Shown here piece by piece: positions 10,182 through 19,048 of a DNA stretch of 64,000 bases; the first letter of the stretch is position 1, and every line of letters begins with the position of its first letter. The position numbers were made by a program, and so were the translations under genes. The notes under the pieces were generated by a model. The model was not told where the DNA came from and did no database searches. It worked only from the letters and a program-made list of their open reading frames with translations. The stretch spans positions 62,001 to 126,000 of the forward strand of contig CP088295.1 in NCBI GenBank assembly GCA_024666565.1, given 5' to 3'. The DNA is from Svornostia abyssi. GTDB taxonomy: Bacteria > Actinomycetota > Thermoleophilia > Solirubrobacterales > Solirubrobacteraceae.

Positions 10182-12563
10182 GTGTGGTCTGTGCGTAGTT
10201 CAGATGCAACGGGCGCCCCTGGCAGGAGCGCGCGCTTCGGCCGCTTGGCCGTCGGGCTGCTCGCCCTGCTCGTCGTCGCGGTCACCGTGGCGGTGTCCGA
10301 GCGTGCACGCGACACGTCGGACCACCAGCGCCGCGCCCAGGCCGAGCTCCGTCACGCCCAGGCGCTGACCGAGCGGCTGCGGGCCGCGCAGGCCGAGTCC
10401 CTCGTCACCGGGAGCGCCGGCGCCCAGACGAACGTCGAGGCGTTCGCCGTCGCGCGTGACCTCCAGCGCTCGATCGACCGGCTCGACGCGCTCGGCGTCG
10501 AGCCCACCGTCGTCGAGCAGATGCGCACCTACCTCGGCCAACTGCTGCGCGCGGGCACCGCGGCCCTGCGGACCGGCATCGCCGGGAACCGGCCCGAGGC
10601 CTACCGCATCCAACGCACGGACATCGAGCCGACGCTCAATCGCATCATCGACCTCACGCGCAACCAGGCGCGTGCGCAGGACCGGCTGGCGGACCGCTCC
10701 GCCGCCGTCGGCCGCTGGCTCTTCCTCGGCTCGCTCCTCCTCGGCCTGCTCCTCCTCGGCCTGCTGGCGTGGCGCTTCGAGCACCTCGCACGCAAGGCGA
10801 AGGTCGCCGCCGCCACCCGCAAGGTCGAGCGCCAGAGCGAGGAGCGCCTGCGCGCGCTCGCCGAGCACGCCACCGACGTCGTGATCGTGCTCGACGACGA
10901 CCTCCGCGTCTCGTGGCAGGCCGCCTCGATGGAGAAGGTGTTCGGCCGCACGCCGGACGAGCTCGCGGGCGCTCCGCTGCGCGACGCCCTGCACCCCCGC
11001 GACCGTGACGCCGCCGACCGCCGTCTGCGCGCGCTCCTCGGCCGGCCGGTCGGGACGACCTCCACCCTGAACGTCAGCGTCCGCGACGGCGCGGGACACT
11101 TCCGCCCCGTTGAGATCGTGGCCGCGAACCGGGCGAGCGACGAGATCGTCGGCGGTCTCCTGCTGAGCGTCCGCGACGTCACCGAGCGCCACGCGCTCGA
11201 GGCCGAGCTCCGCCACCAGGCCTACCACGACGCGCTCACCGGGCTGGCGAACCGCACGCTCTTCGAGCAGCACCTCACCACGCAGCTGAAGGAGTCCGCC
11301 GAGACGGGCGAGCGGCTGGCGATCATCTTCCTCGACCTCGACGACTTCAAGACGATCAACGACAGCCTCGGCCACCATTCCGGCGACGAGCTGCTGCGCG
11401 TCGTCGCTTCCCGGATCCGGCAGCAGATCTCCGACGACGACGTGATCGCCCGCCTGGGCGGCGACGAGTTCGCGGTGCTGCTGCACGAGCACGACGAGGA
11501 CTCCCGTGCGCCGCAGATCATCGCCGACAAGGTCCTCCGCTCCGTCAGCGCGCCGATGACGATCGGCGAGCGCGAGCTGCGCGTCAGCGGCAGCGCGGGC
11601 ATCGCGATCAGCGAGGCGGGCCGGTACACGTCCGCCGACGAGATGCTCCGCAACGCGGACGTCGCGATGTACTCCTCGAAGAACAGCGGCAAGAACCGCG
11701 TGGCCGTCTTCACCGACGACATGCACGCCGACGCGATGCGCCGCCTGGAGCTCACCGCGGACCTGCGTCGCGCGCTCGACGACGGCGGCCTGCTGCTGGA
11801 GTACCAGCCGATCGTCGACATCTCCGACGACCGCGTGGTCGGCGCCGAGGCCCTCGCCCGCTGGCCGCATCCCGTCTACGGCCGGATCCCGCCGCCGGAG
11901 TTCATCGAGCTCGCGGAGGAAAGCGGGCTCATCCTGCCCCTCGGCGAGTGGGTGCTCGACACCGCGTGCGCGCAGATGAAGGAGTGGATGGACACCGGCC
12001 AGGCGAACTCCAGCCAGCACGTGAGCGTCAACGTCTCCGCGCTGCAGATGGCCGACCCGGGGATGCACGACATGGTCCGCGACACCCTCGTGCGCACCGG
12101 TCTCGACCCCCGCCAGCTGCAGCTGGAGATCACCGAGAGCGTGCTCGTCGAGCGGCCCGAGGCGATGGCCGAGGAGCTCGCGGCGCTCATCGCGCTCGGC
12201 GTGCGGGTCGCGATCGACGACTTCGGCACCGGCCACTCCGTCCTGGCGTACCTGCGCCAGCTCCCGGTCGACGTCCTGAAGGTCGACAAGGCGTTCATCG
12301 ACGCGATCGACCTCGACGACGGGCAGGCGCAGCTCGCCCAGGGCATCATCAACCTCGCCCACGCCCTAGACATCACCGTCGTCGCGGAGGGCATCGAGAC
12401 CAAGGGCCAGGCCGTGGTCCTGCGGTCCATGGGGCCGGTCCTCGGCCAGGGCTTCCTCTACTCGCGACCGGCGAGCGTCGCGCTCGCGGGCGACCTGCTC
12501 CGCGACGGCGTCGGGATCCTCCCCGAGGACGACGCGCAGTCGTTCTTCCCGCACGCCGCGTAG
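10182..12563 (+). CDS. Membrane-anchored PAS-GGDEF-EAL cyclic-di-GMP turnover protein
   Basis: This 793-residue protein has a transmembrane helix near 21-39, a helical extracellular region, and a second helix near 184-199. A PAS domain (about 222-335), a GGDEF domain with intact RLGGDEFAVLL (near 425) and an EAL domain with EALARW (near 554), LEITES and DDFGTG follow. Both catalytic signatures look complete, so it could both make and hydrolyse c-di-GMP, with the outer region and PAS domain setting the balance. The start is GTG 10182, with GGAG some 12 bases upstream. It has no operon partner; the FHA gene follows after about 70 bp. Confidence 0.9.
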   Translation: MWSVRSSDATGAPGRSARFGRLAVGLLALLVVAVTVAVSERARDTSDHQRRAQAELRHAQALTERLRAAQAESLVTGSAGAQTNVEAFAVARDLQRSIDRLDALGVEPTVVEQMRTYLGQLLRAGTAALRTGIAGNRPEAYRIQRTDIEPTLNRIIDLTRNQARAQDRLADRSAAVGRWLFLGSLLLGLLLLGLLAWRFEHLARKAKVAAATRKVERQSEERLRALAEHATDVVIVLDDDLRVSWQAASMEKVFGRTPDELAGAPLRDALHPRDRDAADRRLRALLGRPVGTTSTLNVSVRDGAGHFRPVEIVAANRASDEIVGGLLLSVRDVTERHALEAELRHQAYHDALTGLANRTLFEQHLTTQLKESAETGERLAIIFLDLDDFKTINDSLGHHSGDELLRVVASRIRQQISDDDVIARLGGDEFAVLLHEHDEDSRAPQIIADKVLRSVSAPMTIGERELRVSGSAGIAISEAGRYTSADEMLRNADVAMYSSKNSGKNRVAVFTDDMHADAMRRLELTADLRRALDDGGLLLEYQPIVDISDDRVVGAEALARWPHPVYGRIPPPEFIELAEESGLILPLGEWVLDTACAQMKEWMDTGQANSSQHVSVNVSALQMADPGMHDMVRDTLVRTGLDPRQLQLEITESVLVERPEAMAEELAALIALGVRVAIDDFGTGHSVLAYLRQLPVDVLKVDKAFIDAIDLDDGQAQLAQGIINLAHALDITVVAEGIETKGQAVVLRSMGPVLGQGFLYSRPASVALAGDLLRDGVGILPEDDAQSFFPHAA

Positions 12564-12636
12564 CGGCAAGGGTCGGCACGGTTCATCCCTGGGGTGGTGG
12601 CGCCTGCGCGCGCCACCCGGCAGCGTGGGACCGGCG

Positions 12637-13353
12637 ATGACCGTCCTGAGCACATCGGCGATGATCCGCACCGTGCCGATCGGGCCCTACGAGCTGACCG
12701 CCTCCGAGCACGCCGCCGTGCTCGCCGCCGACCGGGGCGGGACGCCGTACGTCCTGCTGCGCGACGGAGACGGGCGGCTGATGCTCTTCGCGCTGCGCGA
12801 CGACGTCGTCACCATCGGCCGCGCGCCGGAGAGCGACCTCGTCGTCGCGTGGGACGGCGAGGCGTCGCGCGCACACGCGCGGCTGGAACGCGTCGGCGGG
12901 CGCTGGACCGTGATCGACGACGGGCTCTCGCGCAACGGCACGTTCGTCGGAGACGAGCGGGTGGCGGGACGTCGCGCGCTCGATGCGGGCGACACGGTCC
13001 GGATCGGGCGCACCGTGCTGGTGCTGCGCGCCCCGCAGGGCGCCGGGGCGGAGACCATCACCGCGACGGACACCGCGGGCGCCGTCTCGCTCACCCCGGC
13101 CGAGCGGCGGGTCCTGGTCGCGCTGTGCCGGCCCTACGGCGGACAGGACGGCGCGGCCGCGCCGGCGACGAACCAGGAGGTCGCCGACGAGCTGGTGCTG
13201 TCGATCGCGGGCGTCAAGACCCACCTCCGGGCGCTGTTTGCCAAGCTCGGCGTCGACGACCTCCAGCAGAACCGCAAGCGCGCCGAGCTGGCCCGCCGCG
13301 CGCTGGCGACGGGGCTCGTCCGCCCTGCCGACATCGCGCGCGATCAGGAGTAG
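12637..13353 (+). CDS. FHA-domain protein with C-terminal helix-turn-helix-like region
   Basis: About 238 residues. A forkhead-associated domain (about 55-130) has the phosphothreonine-binding pattern VTIGRAPESDL, then SRAHARL and SRNGTFV. After it comes a winged-helix-like segment (LTPAERRVLVALCRP, then NQEVADELVLSIAGVKTHLR and LFAKLGV). This is the layout of actinobacterial FHA/HTH regulators that bind a phosphorylated partner. Its 3' end overlaps the convergent Ser/Thr kinase gene by 10 bp, so that kinase is a natural candidate partner. GTG 12625, ATG 12637 and ATG 12661 are all possible starts; ATG 12637 has GGGA at a usable distance. Confidence 0.8.
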   Translation: MTVLSTSAMIRTVPIGPYELTASEHAAVLAADRGGTPYVLLRDGDGRLMLFALRDDVVTIGRAPESDLVVAWDGEASRAHARLERVGGRWTVIDDGLSRNGTFVGDERVAGRRALDAGDTVRIGRTVLVLRAPQGAGAETITATDTAGAVSLTPAERRVLVALCRPYGGQDGAAAPATNQEVADELVLSIAGVKTHLRALFAKLGVDDLQQNRKRAELARRALATGLVRPADIARDQE

Positions 13354-15227
13354 AACTCGAACGACTCGGCGCCGAGGCCGTAGTAGTGCTCGATCCGGGC
13401 CTGCACCCCCGGGTTGCGCCAGACCAGGTTGAGCTGGCTGTCGTTGCCCGGCGACGCGAACGCCCGGAACTCGACGACCCGCCCGCCGGGCTCCAGGTCG
13501 GGAACCGCGATCCGTGCCCGCCGGGCGCCACCGCGGACGAGGTCGATGGAGATCGCGTCGCCGACCCGGACGAGGGCCACGCGGACGCGGCGGCCGTCGG
13601 GAAGCGCCGCCTCGCTGACGTCGAGCTCCTCGCCGGCGGGCAGCGCGGCCGCGGCCGCGCCGGTCACCTGGCGGGGCGGCGTCGGGGTCCCGCCGGCCTC
13701 GACCTCGGCGCGCAGCTGCAGCTCTTGGCCGTCGGTGAACTCGCCCTCGCGCCGTTCCGCTCCGACCGGCCCTTCCCACCGCTCGAGCTGCGCGCTCGCG
13801 ACGGGACGCCGCCCGACCCGCGCGCCCGGTGTGACGGCCAGCGCGAGCACGTCGCCCGCTTCCACCGCGAGCTCAGCGGTGAAGCGGTGCGCCCGCGTGT
13901 CGGGCACGACGACAGGTTGCGAGCGCGCGACCTGGAAGATCTCGCCGGACCGGCGGCGGAGGACCTGGAGCGCCAGCTCACCGCGCGCGCCGCGGACGGC
14001 CCAGGCGCGCAACGCGCCGTCGGAGCGGACGACGACCCGGCGCCCGGGCAGCTCGGTCTGCAGCAGTGTGCACGCCGGGGAGCTGCCCGTCGGGGCGGCG
14101 CCGCGGCAGTCCCCACTCGCGATGTCGTCGCTCGGCTGGAGGCTCGCGCCGAGCACTTCGAGCCCGGCGCGCGCGGCGGGGGCGGCGTCGTCCCCGGCGG
14201 GTGCGGCGTCGTCGCCGCCGCCCAGCGTCACCAGGATGAGCACGACGACCGGCAGCACGATGCCCGCGACGACCCCGATGGCGAGCCACGCGCCGGGCCG
14301 CAGGCCGCGCGCACGCGGCGGCGTCGGCACGGGCACGTCGACCGTCGCGGCCTGCGGCGCCGGCCCGATGGCCGCGGGCGGCGAGGGGAGCGCGGCGGCG
14401 TGGTCGCCGAGCGCGTCGCGGACCTCCGCCACGAGCTCCGCCGACGTGGCGGGGCGCGCGCCCGGGTCCTTGGCGAGCGCCCACAGCAGCGGCGCGTCTG
14501 CGGCCTCGCCCAGCTCCGGCCGGCGGGCGCTCGGCGCCTCCGGCTCCTCCTGTGCGTGGGCGAACAGCACCGCGGCGTCCGTCGGACGGACGAACACCGG
14601 CTCGCCGACGAGCGCCTCGTACAGCGTCGCGGCGAAGGCGTAGCGGTCGGCTGCCGCGTCGGGCTCGCCGCCGCGGATGACCTCCGGTGCGAGGTACTGC
14701 AGCGTGCCGGCCAGCCCCTGTGTGGTGGTCAGCGCGGCGTCGGCCGCGTCGCGGGCCAGGCCAAAGTCCGCCAGGCGGGCCCGGCGCAGGTCGGCGTCGA
14801 CGAGGATGTTGGACGGCTTGACGTCACGATGGCGGACCCCGGCGGCGTGCGCGTGATCGAGCGCCGATGCCACCTGGCCGAGGAGATCCAGCGCGCGATC
14901 GGCCGGCAGCTCGCCCGCGCGCAGCAGCCCTGAGAGGGGCCTCCCGTCCACGAGCTCCATGACGACGTACGGGCCGAGCGCGTCGTCGTGCCCGGTCGCG
15001 AGCACGCGGACGATGCCCGGGTCGTCGAGCCGTTCCTGAGCACGCGCGCCCCGCAGCAGCCGCCCGCGCAGCTCATCGGCGCCGACAGCGCCGGGCAGCC
15101 CGACTTTCACGGCGACGGCCGCGCCCCCGTCGGGCGGAACCGCCTCGACCACCACCGATGCAGCTCCGCGGCCGAGTTCGCGAACCACCCGATACCCGCC
15201 GATCGTCGAGCCGTCGCGAAGTGTCAC
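13344..15227 (-). CDS. Transmembrane serine/threonine protein kinase, PknB-like
   Basis: This 627-residue protein has an N-terminal Hanks-type kinase domain (about 10-270): glycine loop ELGRGAASVV, Lys 41 in AVKVG, HRDVKPSN near 133, DFG near 154 and an APE near 181. A proline-rich linker leads to one transmembrane helix (about 313-334) and an external region of about 290 residues with no recognised PASTA repeats. It presumably senses something outside the cell and phosphorylates cytoplasmic targets, such as the convergent FHA-HTH protein. The start is GTG 15227, eight bases after a TATGAT hexamer, so the mRNA is probably leaderless. Confidence 0.9.
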   Translation of the reverse strand: MTLRDGSTIGGYRVVRELGRGAASVVVEAVPPDGGAAVAVKVGLPGAVGADELRGRLLRGARAQERLDDPGIVRVLATGHDDALGPYVVMELVDGRPLSGLLRAGELPADRALDLLGQVASALDHAHAAGVRHRDVKPSNILVDADLRRARLADFGLARDAADAALTTTQGLAGTLQYLAPEVIRGGEPDAAADRYAFAATLYEALVGEPVFVRPTDAAVLFAHAQEEPEAPSARRPELGEAADAPLLWALAKDPGARPATSAELVAEVRDALGDHAAALPSPPAAIGPAPQAATVDVPVPTPPRARGLRPGAWLAIGVVAGIVLPVVVLILVTLGGGDDAAPAGDDAAPAARAGLEVLGASLQPSDDIASGDCRGAAPTGSSPACTLLQTELPGRRVVVRSDGALRAWAVRGARGELALQVLRRRSGEIFQVARSQPVVVPDTRAHRFTAELAVEAGDVLALAVTPGARVGRRPVASAQLERWEGPVGAERREGEFTDGQELQLRAEVEAGGTPTPPRQVTGAAAAALPAGEELDVSEAALPDGRRVRVALVRVGDAISIDLVRGGARRARIAVPDLEPGGRVVEFRAFASPGNDSQLNLVWRNPGVQARIEHYYGLGAESFEFYS

Positions 15228-15235
15228 TGCGGCGC

Positions 15236-15245
15236 ATCATAGGCT
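15236..15245. promoter_or_regulatory. Overlapping divergent -10 elements for the kinase and a monooxygenase
   Basis: On the minus strand TATGAT (15236-15241) lies 8 nt before the kinase GTG. On the plus strand TAGGCT (15240-15245) lies 6 nt before the monooxygenase ATG. The two start codons are only 24 bp apart, so each -35 region must lie inside the coding sequence of the other gene and both mRNAs would be leaderless or nearly so. This reading is inferred from spacing. Confidence 0.45.
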
Positions 15246-15251
15246 GGAGGG

Positions 15252-16751
15252 ATGCCTGTCCATGCTCCATCGGTCGCCATCGTCGGGTCGGGGTTCGGTG
15301 GGATCGCCGCGGCGATCGCCTTGCTGCGCGACGGCATCACCGACCTCACGATCTTCGAGAAGGCCGACGATCTCGGCGGGGTCTGGCGCGAGAACACGTA
15401 TCCGGGCGCGGCCTGCGACGTGCCCTCGCACGTGTACTCGTACTCCTACTTCCAGCACCGCGACTGGAGCCGGCCGTGCTCACCACACGACGAGATCCAC
15501 GACTACCTCAAGGAGGCCGCCGACGCGTTCGGCGTCACGCCGCGCATCCGGTTCTCCACCGAGGTGACGCGCGCGACGTGGGATGAACAGGCGCTGCGCT
15601 GGCAGCTGGAGCTCGGCGACGGGACGACCGCGCAGGCCGACGTCCTCGTCCCCGCATGCGGCCAGCTCAGCATCCCGACGCAGCCCGCGATCCCGGGCGC
15701 CGACACATTCGCGGGCCACCAGTTCCACTCCGCGCGCTGGGATCACGACCACGACCTCACCGGCCGCAACGTCGCCGTCATCGGGACGGGTGCGAGCGCG
15801 GTGCAGTTCGTGCCGTCCGTCGCCGAGCAGGCGGGCCACCTGGACGTCTTCCAGCGGACCCCGAACTACATGCTCCCTCGGCGCAACCTCGCCTACGCCG
15901 CCCCCGTGCGCGCGGCGATCAGGCACGTCCCGGGCCTGCAGACCGCGCGGCGCGGCGGGATGCTGCTGATGATGGAGGCGATGGTCAACGCCCTGAAGGG
16001 CAACCGCGCCATCGGGGCTGTCCTGCGCACGATGTCCTGGGCGCTCCTGCACCGCCATGTCCGTGACCGCGAGCTGCGGCGCAAGCTCACCCCGCAGTTC
16101 GCGTACGGCTGCAAGCGCATCCTCTTCTCGTCCTACTACTACCCCGCGCTCACGCGCAAGAACGTCGAGCTCGTCGACACCCCGATCACGCAGATCACGG
16201 CCGACGCCGTCGTGACGAGCGACGGCGTGCAGCACCCCGCCGACACGATCATCTGGGGCACGGGCTTCGACACGCAGGCGTTCGTGGCGCCGATGGAGAT
16301 CGTCGGCGCCGGCGGACGCACCATCGCCGACGCGTGGGCCGGCGGCGCGCACGCCTTCTACGGGCTGACCGTCCCGGGCTTCCCGAACATGTTCCTGCTG
16401 TACGGGCCGAACACGAACCTCGGCGTCGGCTCGATCATCGTGATGCTCGAGGCGCAGGCGCGCTACATCGCCGACGCGGTGCGCCGGCTGCGCGCGCAGG
16501 ACGGACCCGCGGCGTGGGACGTCCGCGAGGACGTCGAGCGGGCGTTCGACGCGCAGACGCAGGAGCACCTGCAGCAGTCGGTCTGGACGCAGTGCGCCAG
16601 CTGGTACCGCAACGAGGCCGGGCGGGTGGTCAACAACTGGCCCGGCTACATGTTCGAGTACGTGCGCGCGACGAAGGCGCTGAACCCGGGGCACTACACG
16701 CTGCTCCGTGCCGAAGCACGGAGCAGCAGTGATGAGGCTGTGTCTGCCTAG
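15252..16751 (+). CDS. Flavin-containing monooxygenase, Baeyer-Villiger type
   Basis: This 499-residue enzyme has an FAD-binding GSGFGG at residues 12-17 and a second Rossmann site GTGASAVQF. The Baeyer-Villiger fingerprint FxGxxxHxxxW reads [14 protein letters not shown]. The family inserts oxygen next to a ketone using NADPH and O2, giving esters or lactones. Of the two monooxygenases in the window, this one has no operon partner. The GGAGGG before the ATG could be a ribosome site even though TAGGCT is only six bases upstream. The substrate is unknown. Confidence 0.88.
   Translation: MPVHAPSVAIVGSGFGGIAAAIALLRDGITDLTIFEKADDLGGVWRENTYPGAACDVPSHVYSYSYFQHRDWSRPCSPHDEIHDYLKEAADAFGVTPRIRFSTEVTRATWDEQALRWQLELGDGTTAQADVLVPACGQLSIPTQPAIPGADTFAGHQFHSARWDHDHDLTGRNVAVIGTGASAVQFVPSVAEQAGHLDVFQRTPNYMLPRRNLAYAAPVRAAIRHVPGLQTARRGGMLLMMEAMVNALKGNRAIGAVLRTMSWALLHRHVRDRELRRKLTPQFAYGCKRILFSSYYYPALTRKNVELVDTPITQITADAVVTSDGVQHPADTIIWGTGFDTQAFVAPMEIVGAGGRTIADAWAGGAHAFYGLTVPGFPNMFLLYGPNTNLGVGSIIVMLEAQARYIADAVRRLRAQDGPAAWDVREDVERAFDAQTQEHLQQSVWTQCASWYRNEAGRVVNNWPGYMFEYVRATKALNPGHYTLLRAEARSSSDEAVSA
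16701..16726 (-). terminator. UUCG-tetraloop hairpin downstream of the cold-shock gene
   Basis: A perfect 11-bp stem (CTGCTCCGTGC and its complement) encloses four bases. Read on the minus strand the loop is TTCG closed by C-G, the extra-stable cUUCGg tetraloop. It lies 22 bp past the cold-shock stop, inside the last codons of the convergent monooxygenase. It is a likely terminator or RNA-stabilising end for the cold-shock mRNA; no T-tract follows. Confidence 0.5.
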
Positions 16752-16951
16752 ACGGCGGTGACGTTGACGGCCTTCGGGCCCTTGTCGCCCGACTCGGCCT
16801 CATACGTGACGCGAGCGCCCTCGGCGAGCGACTTGTAGCCGTCCGCGTTGATGCCCGTGTGGTGCACGAACAGGTCCTTCCCGCCCTCGTCCGGCGTGAT
16901 GAAGCCGAAGCCCTTCTCGTCACTGAACCACTTCACGGTCCCGGTGGCCAT
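16748..16951 (-). CDS. cspA: Cold-shock protein, CspA family
   Basis: This 67-residue single OB-fold protein begins [18 protein letters not shown], carrying the RNP1 motif KGFGFI, and has the RNP2 motif LFVHH. It binds single-stranded RNA and DNA as an RNA chaperone. GTGGAGGATCCAC before the ATG gives a good GGAGG ribosome site. The 241 bp upstream to 17193 hold no gene. They include a candidate extended -10 (TGCTACGCT, with TACGCT at 17070-17075), which would give a leader of roughly 110 nt, as is usual for regulated csp mRNAs. The last codons overlap the convergent monooxygenase by 4 bp. Confidence 0.95.
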   Translation of the reverse strand: MATGTVKWFSDEKGFGFITPDEGGKDLFVHHTGINADGYKSLAEGARVTYEAESGDKGPKAVNVTAV

Positions 16952-17193
16952 GTGGATCCTCCACGGATGATTCTGAGTGCACTGCGATCGCGGAGGGTGC
17001 TTCGAGCAACGACTGCGGGCGCCTCACACTGCTTTTCCCGGACACTCCTGCCCGGGCCTGTTCGCCGGGAGCGTAGCACCGGTCAGGGTCGTTTCGGGGG
17101 GTTTTTCACCCCATGGGCACAGGCGTTCCGGGTCTCAGCGTTCTCCCAGCGTCGCGTTATGAAACCCGAAGGGCGCAGGCCGACCATGTCCGC

Positions 17194-17496
17194 ATGCCCC
17201 GAACCCCTCCTCCCGATGACGCGCGGCGTCTTGCCGCCCAGCGTCTGACCGCCCTGCGAACCCGGCTGCGGCGGGCCCGTCGACGGGCCCTCGGCGCCGC
17301 CGGCGCAAGCTTCGTCCTGGCCCTTGCGGCGGTCTTCTACCAGCAGCAGGTCGACGAACAGGCCGCCACCGCCGGCACGCAGACCGAGCAGACCACGACG
17401 ACGACCACGACCACGGACGAGGCCACCGACGTGCAGGCCGACTTCGAAACGTCGGACGAGTCCACCCTCGACGCCCCGACGACCTCGGTGTCCTGA
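17194..17496 (+). CDS. Small single-pass membrane protein of unknown function
   Basis: This 100-residue protein has a basic N-terminal half rich in Arg, one transmembrane helix (ALGAAGASFVLALAAVFY, about residues 32-50) and a C-terminal tail of Thr repeats and acidic residues. I do not recognise a family. It ends in TGATG, overlapping the start of the ferric-reductase-like gene, so the two are co-translated. The protein is probably an accessory subunit or small partner of that membrane cytochrome. ATG 17194 is chosen because upstream frame text looks noncoding. Confidence 0.6.
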   Translation: MPRTPPPDDARRLAAQRLTALRTRLRRARRRALGAAGASFVLALAAVFYQQQVDEQAATAGTQTEQTTTTTTTTDEATDVQADFETSDESTLDAPTTSVS

Positions 17497-18132
17497 TGGC
17501 GATCCTCGCAGACACCACCTTCTTCTGGATGACGAGCCGCGCCGCGGGCATCGCCGCGCTGCTGTGCTCCAGCGGGGCCGTCGCGATCGGGCTGCTGCTC
17601 GGCCTGAAAGCCACGCGCGGGCGCGCGGGTGAACTGCGCGCCGCGCACGAGGTGCTCGCGCTGGTGACGCTCATGGCCGTGGTCCTGCACGCGGCGGTGC
17701 TGCTGCTCGACCCCTGGCTGCAGCCGAGCGTCGCCGATCTGGTCGTGCCGTTCGCCCGGCGAGCACGCGCCGTTCTGGACCGGGCTGGGCATCATCGCGA
17801 TGTGGGCGATGGCCGCGCTCGGCCTCTCGTACTACGCGCGCAACCGCATCGGCGCCGCGCGCTGGCGACGGCTGCATCGCTTCACCGCGTTCGCGTGGGT
17901 GCTGAGCATCGGCCATGCGCTGGGCGCCGGCACCGACGCGGACACGGCGTGGTTCCTGATCGGTGTCGCGATCGTCGTGACCCCGACGCTGACGCTGCTC
18001 ATCGCCCGGATGAGCGGGGTGGGGAAGGCCTCCCCGCGGCCGGCCGCACCACCGGCCGCCGCGGGGATGCCGCACCGGGCTACGCCTTCGCGGCAGGCTC
18101 CGGGGACGCTGTTCGGTCCGCCCCGGGCGTAG
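17496..18132 (+). pseudogene. Ferric-reductase-like transmembrane haem protein, frameshifted
   Basis: About 211 residues once the frame is repaired. Several helices carry paired His residues (HEVLALVTLMAVVLHAAV and RRLHRF with SIGHAL), which is the pattern of ferric-reductase-like or YedZ-type membrane cytochromes that bind two haems. The frame breaks in the CCC run at 17755-17757; removing one C restores PFAGEHAPFWTGLGIIAMW. It is coupled to the small membrane protein upstream. Its tail overlaps the convergent SDR gene by 53 bp. The electron partner is not visible, and sequence error is more likely than decay. Confidence 0.7.
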
Positions 18133-19033
18133 GGGCGTCGCCGGTGGCGATCGTCGACGCGCCGAGCAGCGGGTCCTCGGGCATGTCCGCACCGGAGGCG
18201 GGATCCGCAAGCCGCGTCGCTTCGGCGATCTGCTTCTGGCCGAACTTGATCATCCGCAGCTCGCTGATCGGCTGGGCGATCCCGCGGATCAGCATGAGCG
18301 GGCCGACGAACCGCGGGGCCCACACCTTGGACGAGCGCCGCTCGACGCCCTTCTCGATCGCGTCGATCGCCTGCGACAGCGGCGCGGGCTTCGCGATCGG
18401 GCCGGGCAGCATCTTCAGCATCGCCTGGTTGCTCGGCTGCGCGAACGAGCCGCGCACGATGTCGGTGTCGATGAAGCCGAAGTACGCGCAGCCGACGCGC
18501 GCGCCGGTCGGCGCGGTCTCGACACGCAGCGCGTCGGTGAACGCCTCGACGCCCGCCTTCGACGCCGTGTAGGCCGACATGAGCGGCGCGTGGCTGATCG
18601 CCGCGAGCGACGCGATGTTCAGCAGGTAGCCCTTGCGCTCGATGATGTGCGGCAGGACCGCGCGGTCCGTGCGCCACACGCCGAGGAGGTTCACCTCGAT
18701 CGTGCGCTCGATGGCGTCCGGGTCGGCGGTGAGCACCGCGCCCGAACGCTGGATGCCCGCGTTGGCGATCGCGACGTCGATGCCGCCGAAGCGCTCGACC
18801 GTCCCGGCCACCGCGCGGTCCAGCGCGGCGCTGTCGGTGGTGTCGGCCTCGAACACCGCGACGCGGTCGCCGAGCTCGGCGGCCAGCGCCTCGAGGCGCT
18901 CGGGCTCCAGGCCCACGAGCGCGAGGTTCGCGCCCTTGCGGTGCAGCCGGCGGGCGCTCTCCGCGCCGATTCCCCGGGCCGCGCCCGTGATGAACACGGT
19001 GCGCCCGTTGACGTCGTATGTGGCTCGTCCCAT
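18080..19033 (-). CDS. SDR-family oxidoreductase in a Baeyer-Villiger operon
   Basis: This 317-residue short-chain dehydrogenase has TGAARGIG near residue 17, NAG, and a catalytic Ser and YTASK in the usual order. A C-terminal extension of about 60 residues after the core is Pro/Ala-rich and probably disordered. It begins 15 bp after the upstream Baeyer-Villiger monooxygenase, so both share one mRNA. A plausible route is alcohol to ketone by this enzyme, then ketone to ester by the monooxygenase. Confidence 0.88.
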   Translation of the reverse strand: MGRATYDVNGRTVFITGAARGIGAESARRLHRKGANLALVGLEPERLEALAAELGDRVAVFEADTTDSAALDRAVAGTVERFGGIDVAIANAGIQRSGAVLTADPDAIERTIEVNLLGVWRTDRAVLPHIIERKGYLLNIASLAAISHAPLMSAYTASKAGVEAFTDALRVETAPTGARVGCAYFGFIDTDIVRGSFAQPSNQAMLKMLPGPIAKPAPLSQAIDAIEKGVERRSSKVWAPRFVGPLMLIRGIAQPISELRMIKFGQKQIAEATRLADPASGADMPEDPLLGASTIATGDAPTPGADRTASPEPAAKA

Positions 19034-19048
19034 GACGGTCTCCTGGCT

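Noticed and set aside
10200..12362. 720-residue open frame antisense to the GGDEF-EAL gene
   Set aside because: No family motif, while the plus-strand frame has intact GGDEF and EAL signatures.
17390..17425. Possible CRISPR or microsatellite in ACG-rich repeats
   Set aside because: It is a poly-Thr coding stretch of the small membrane protein, with no spacers.
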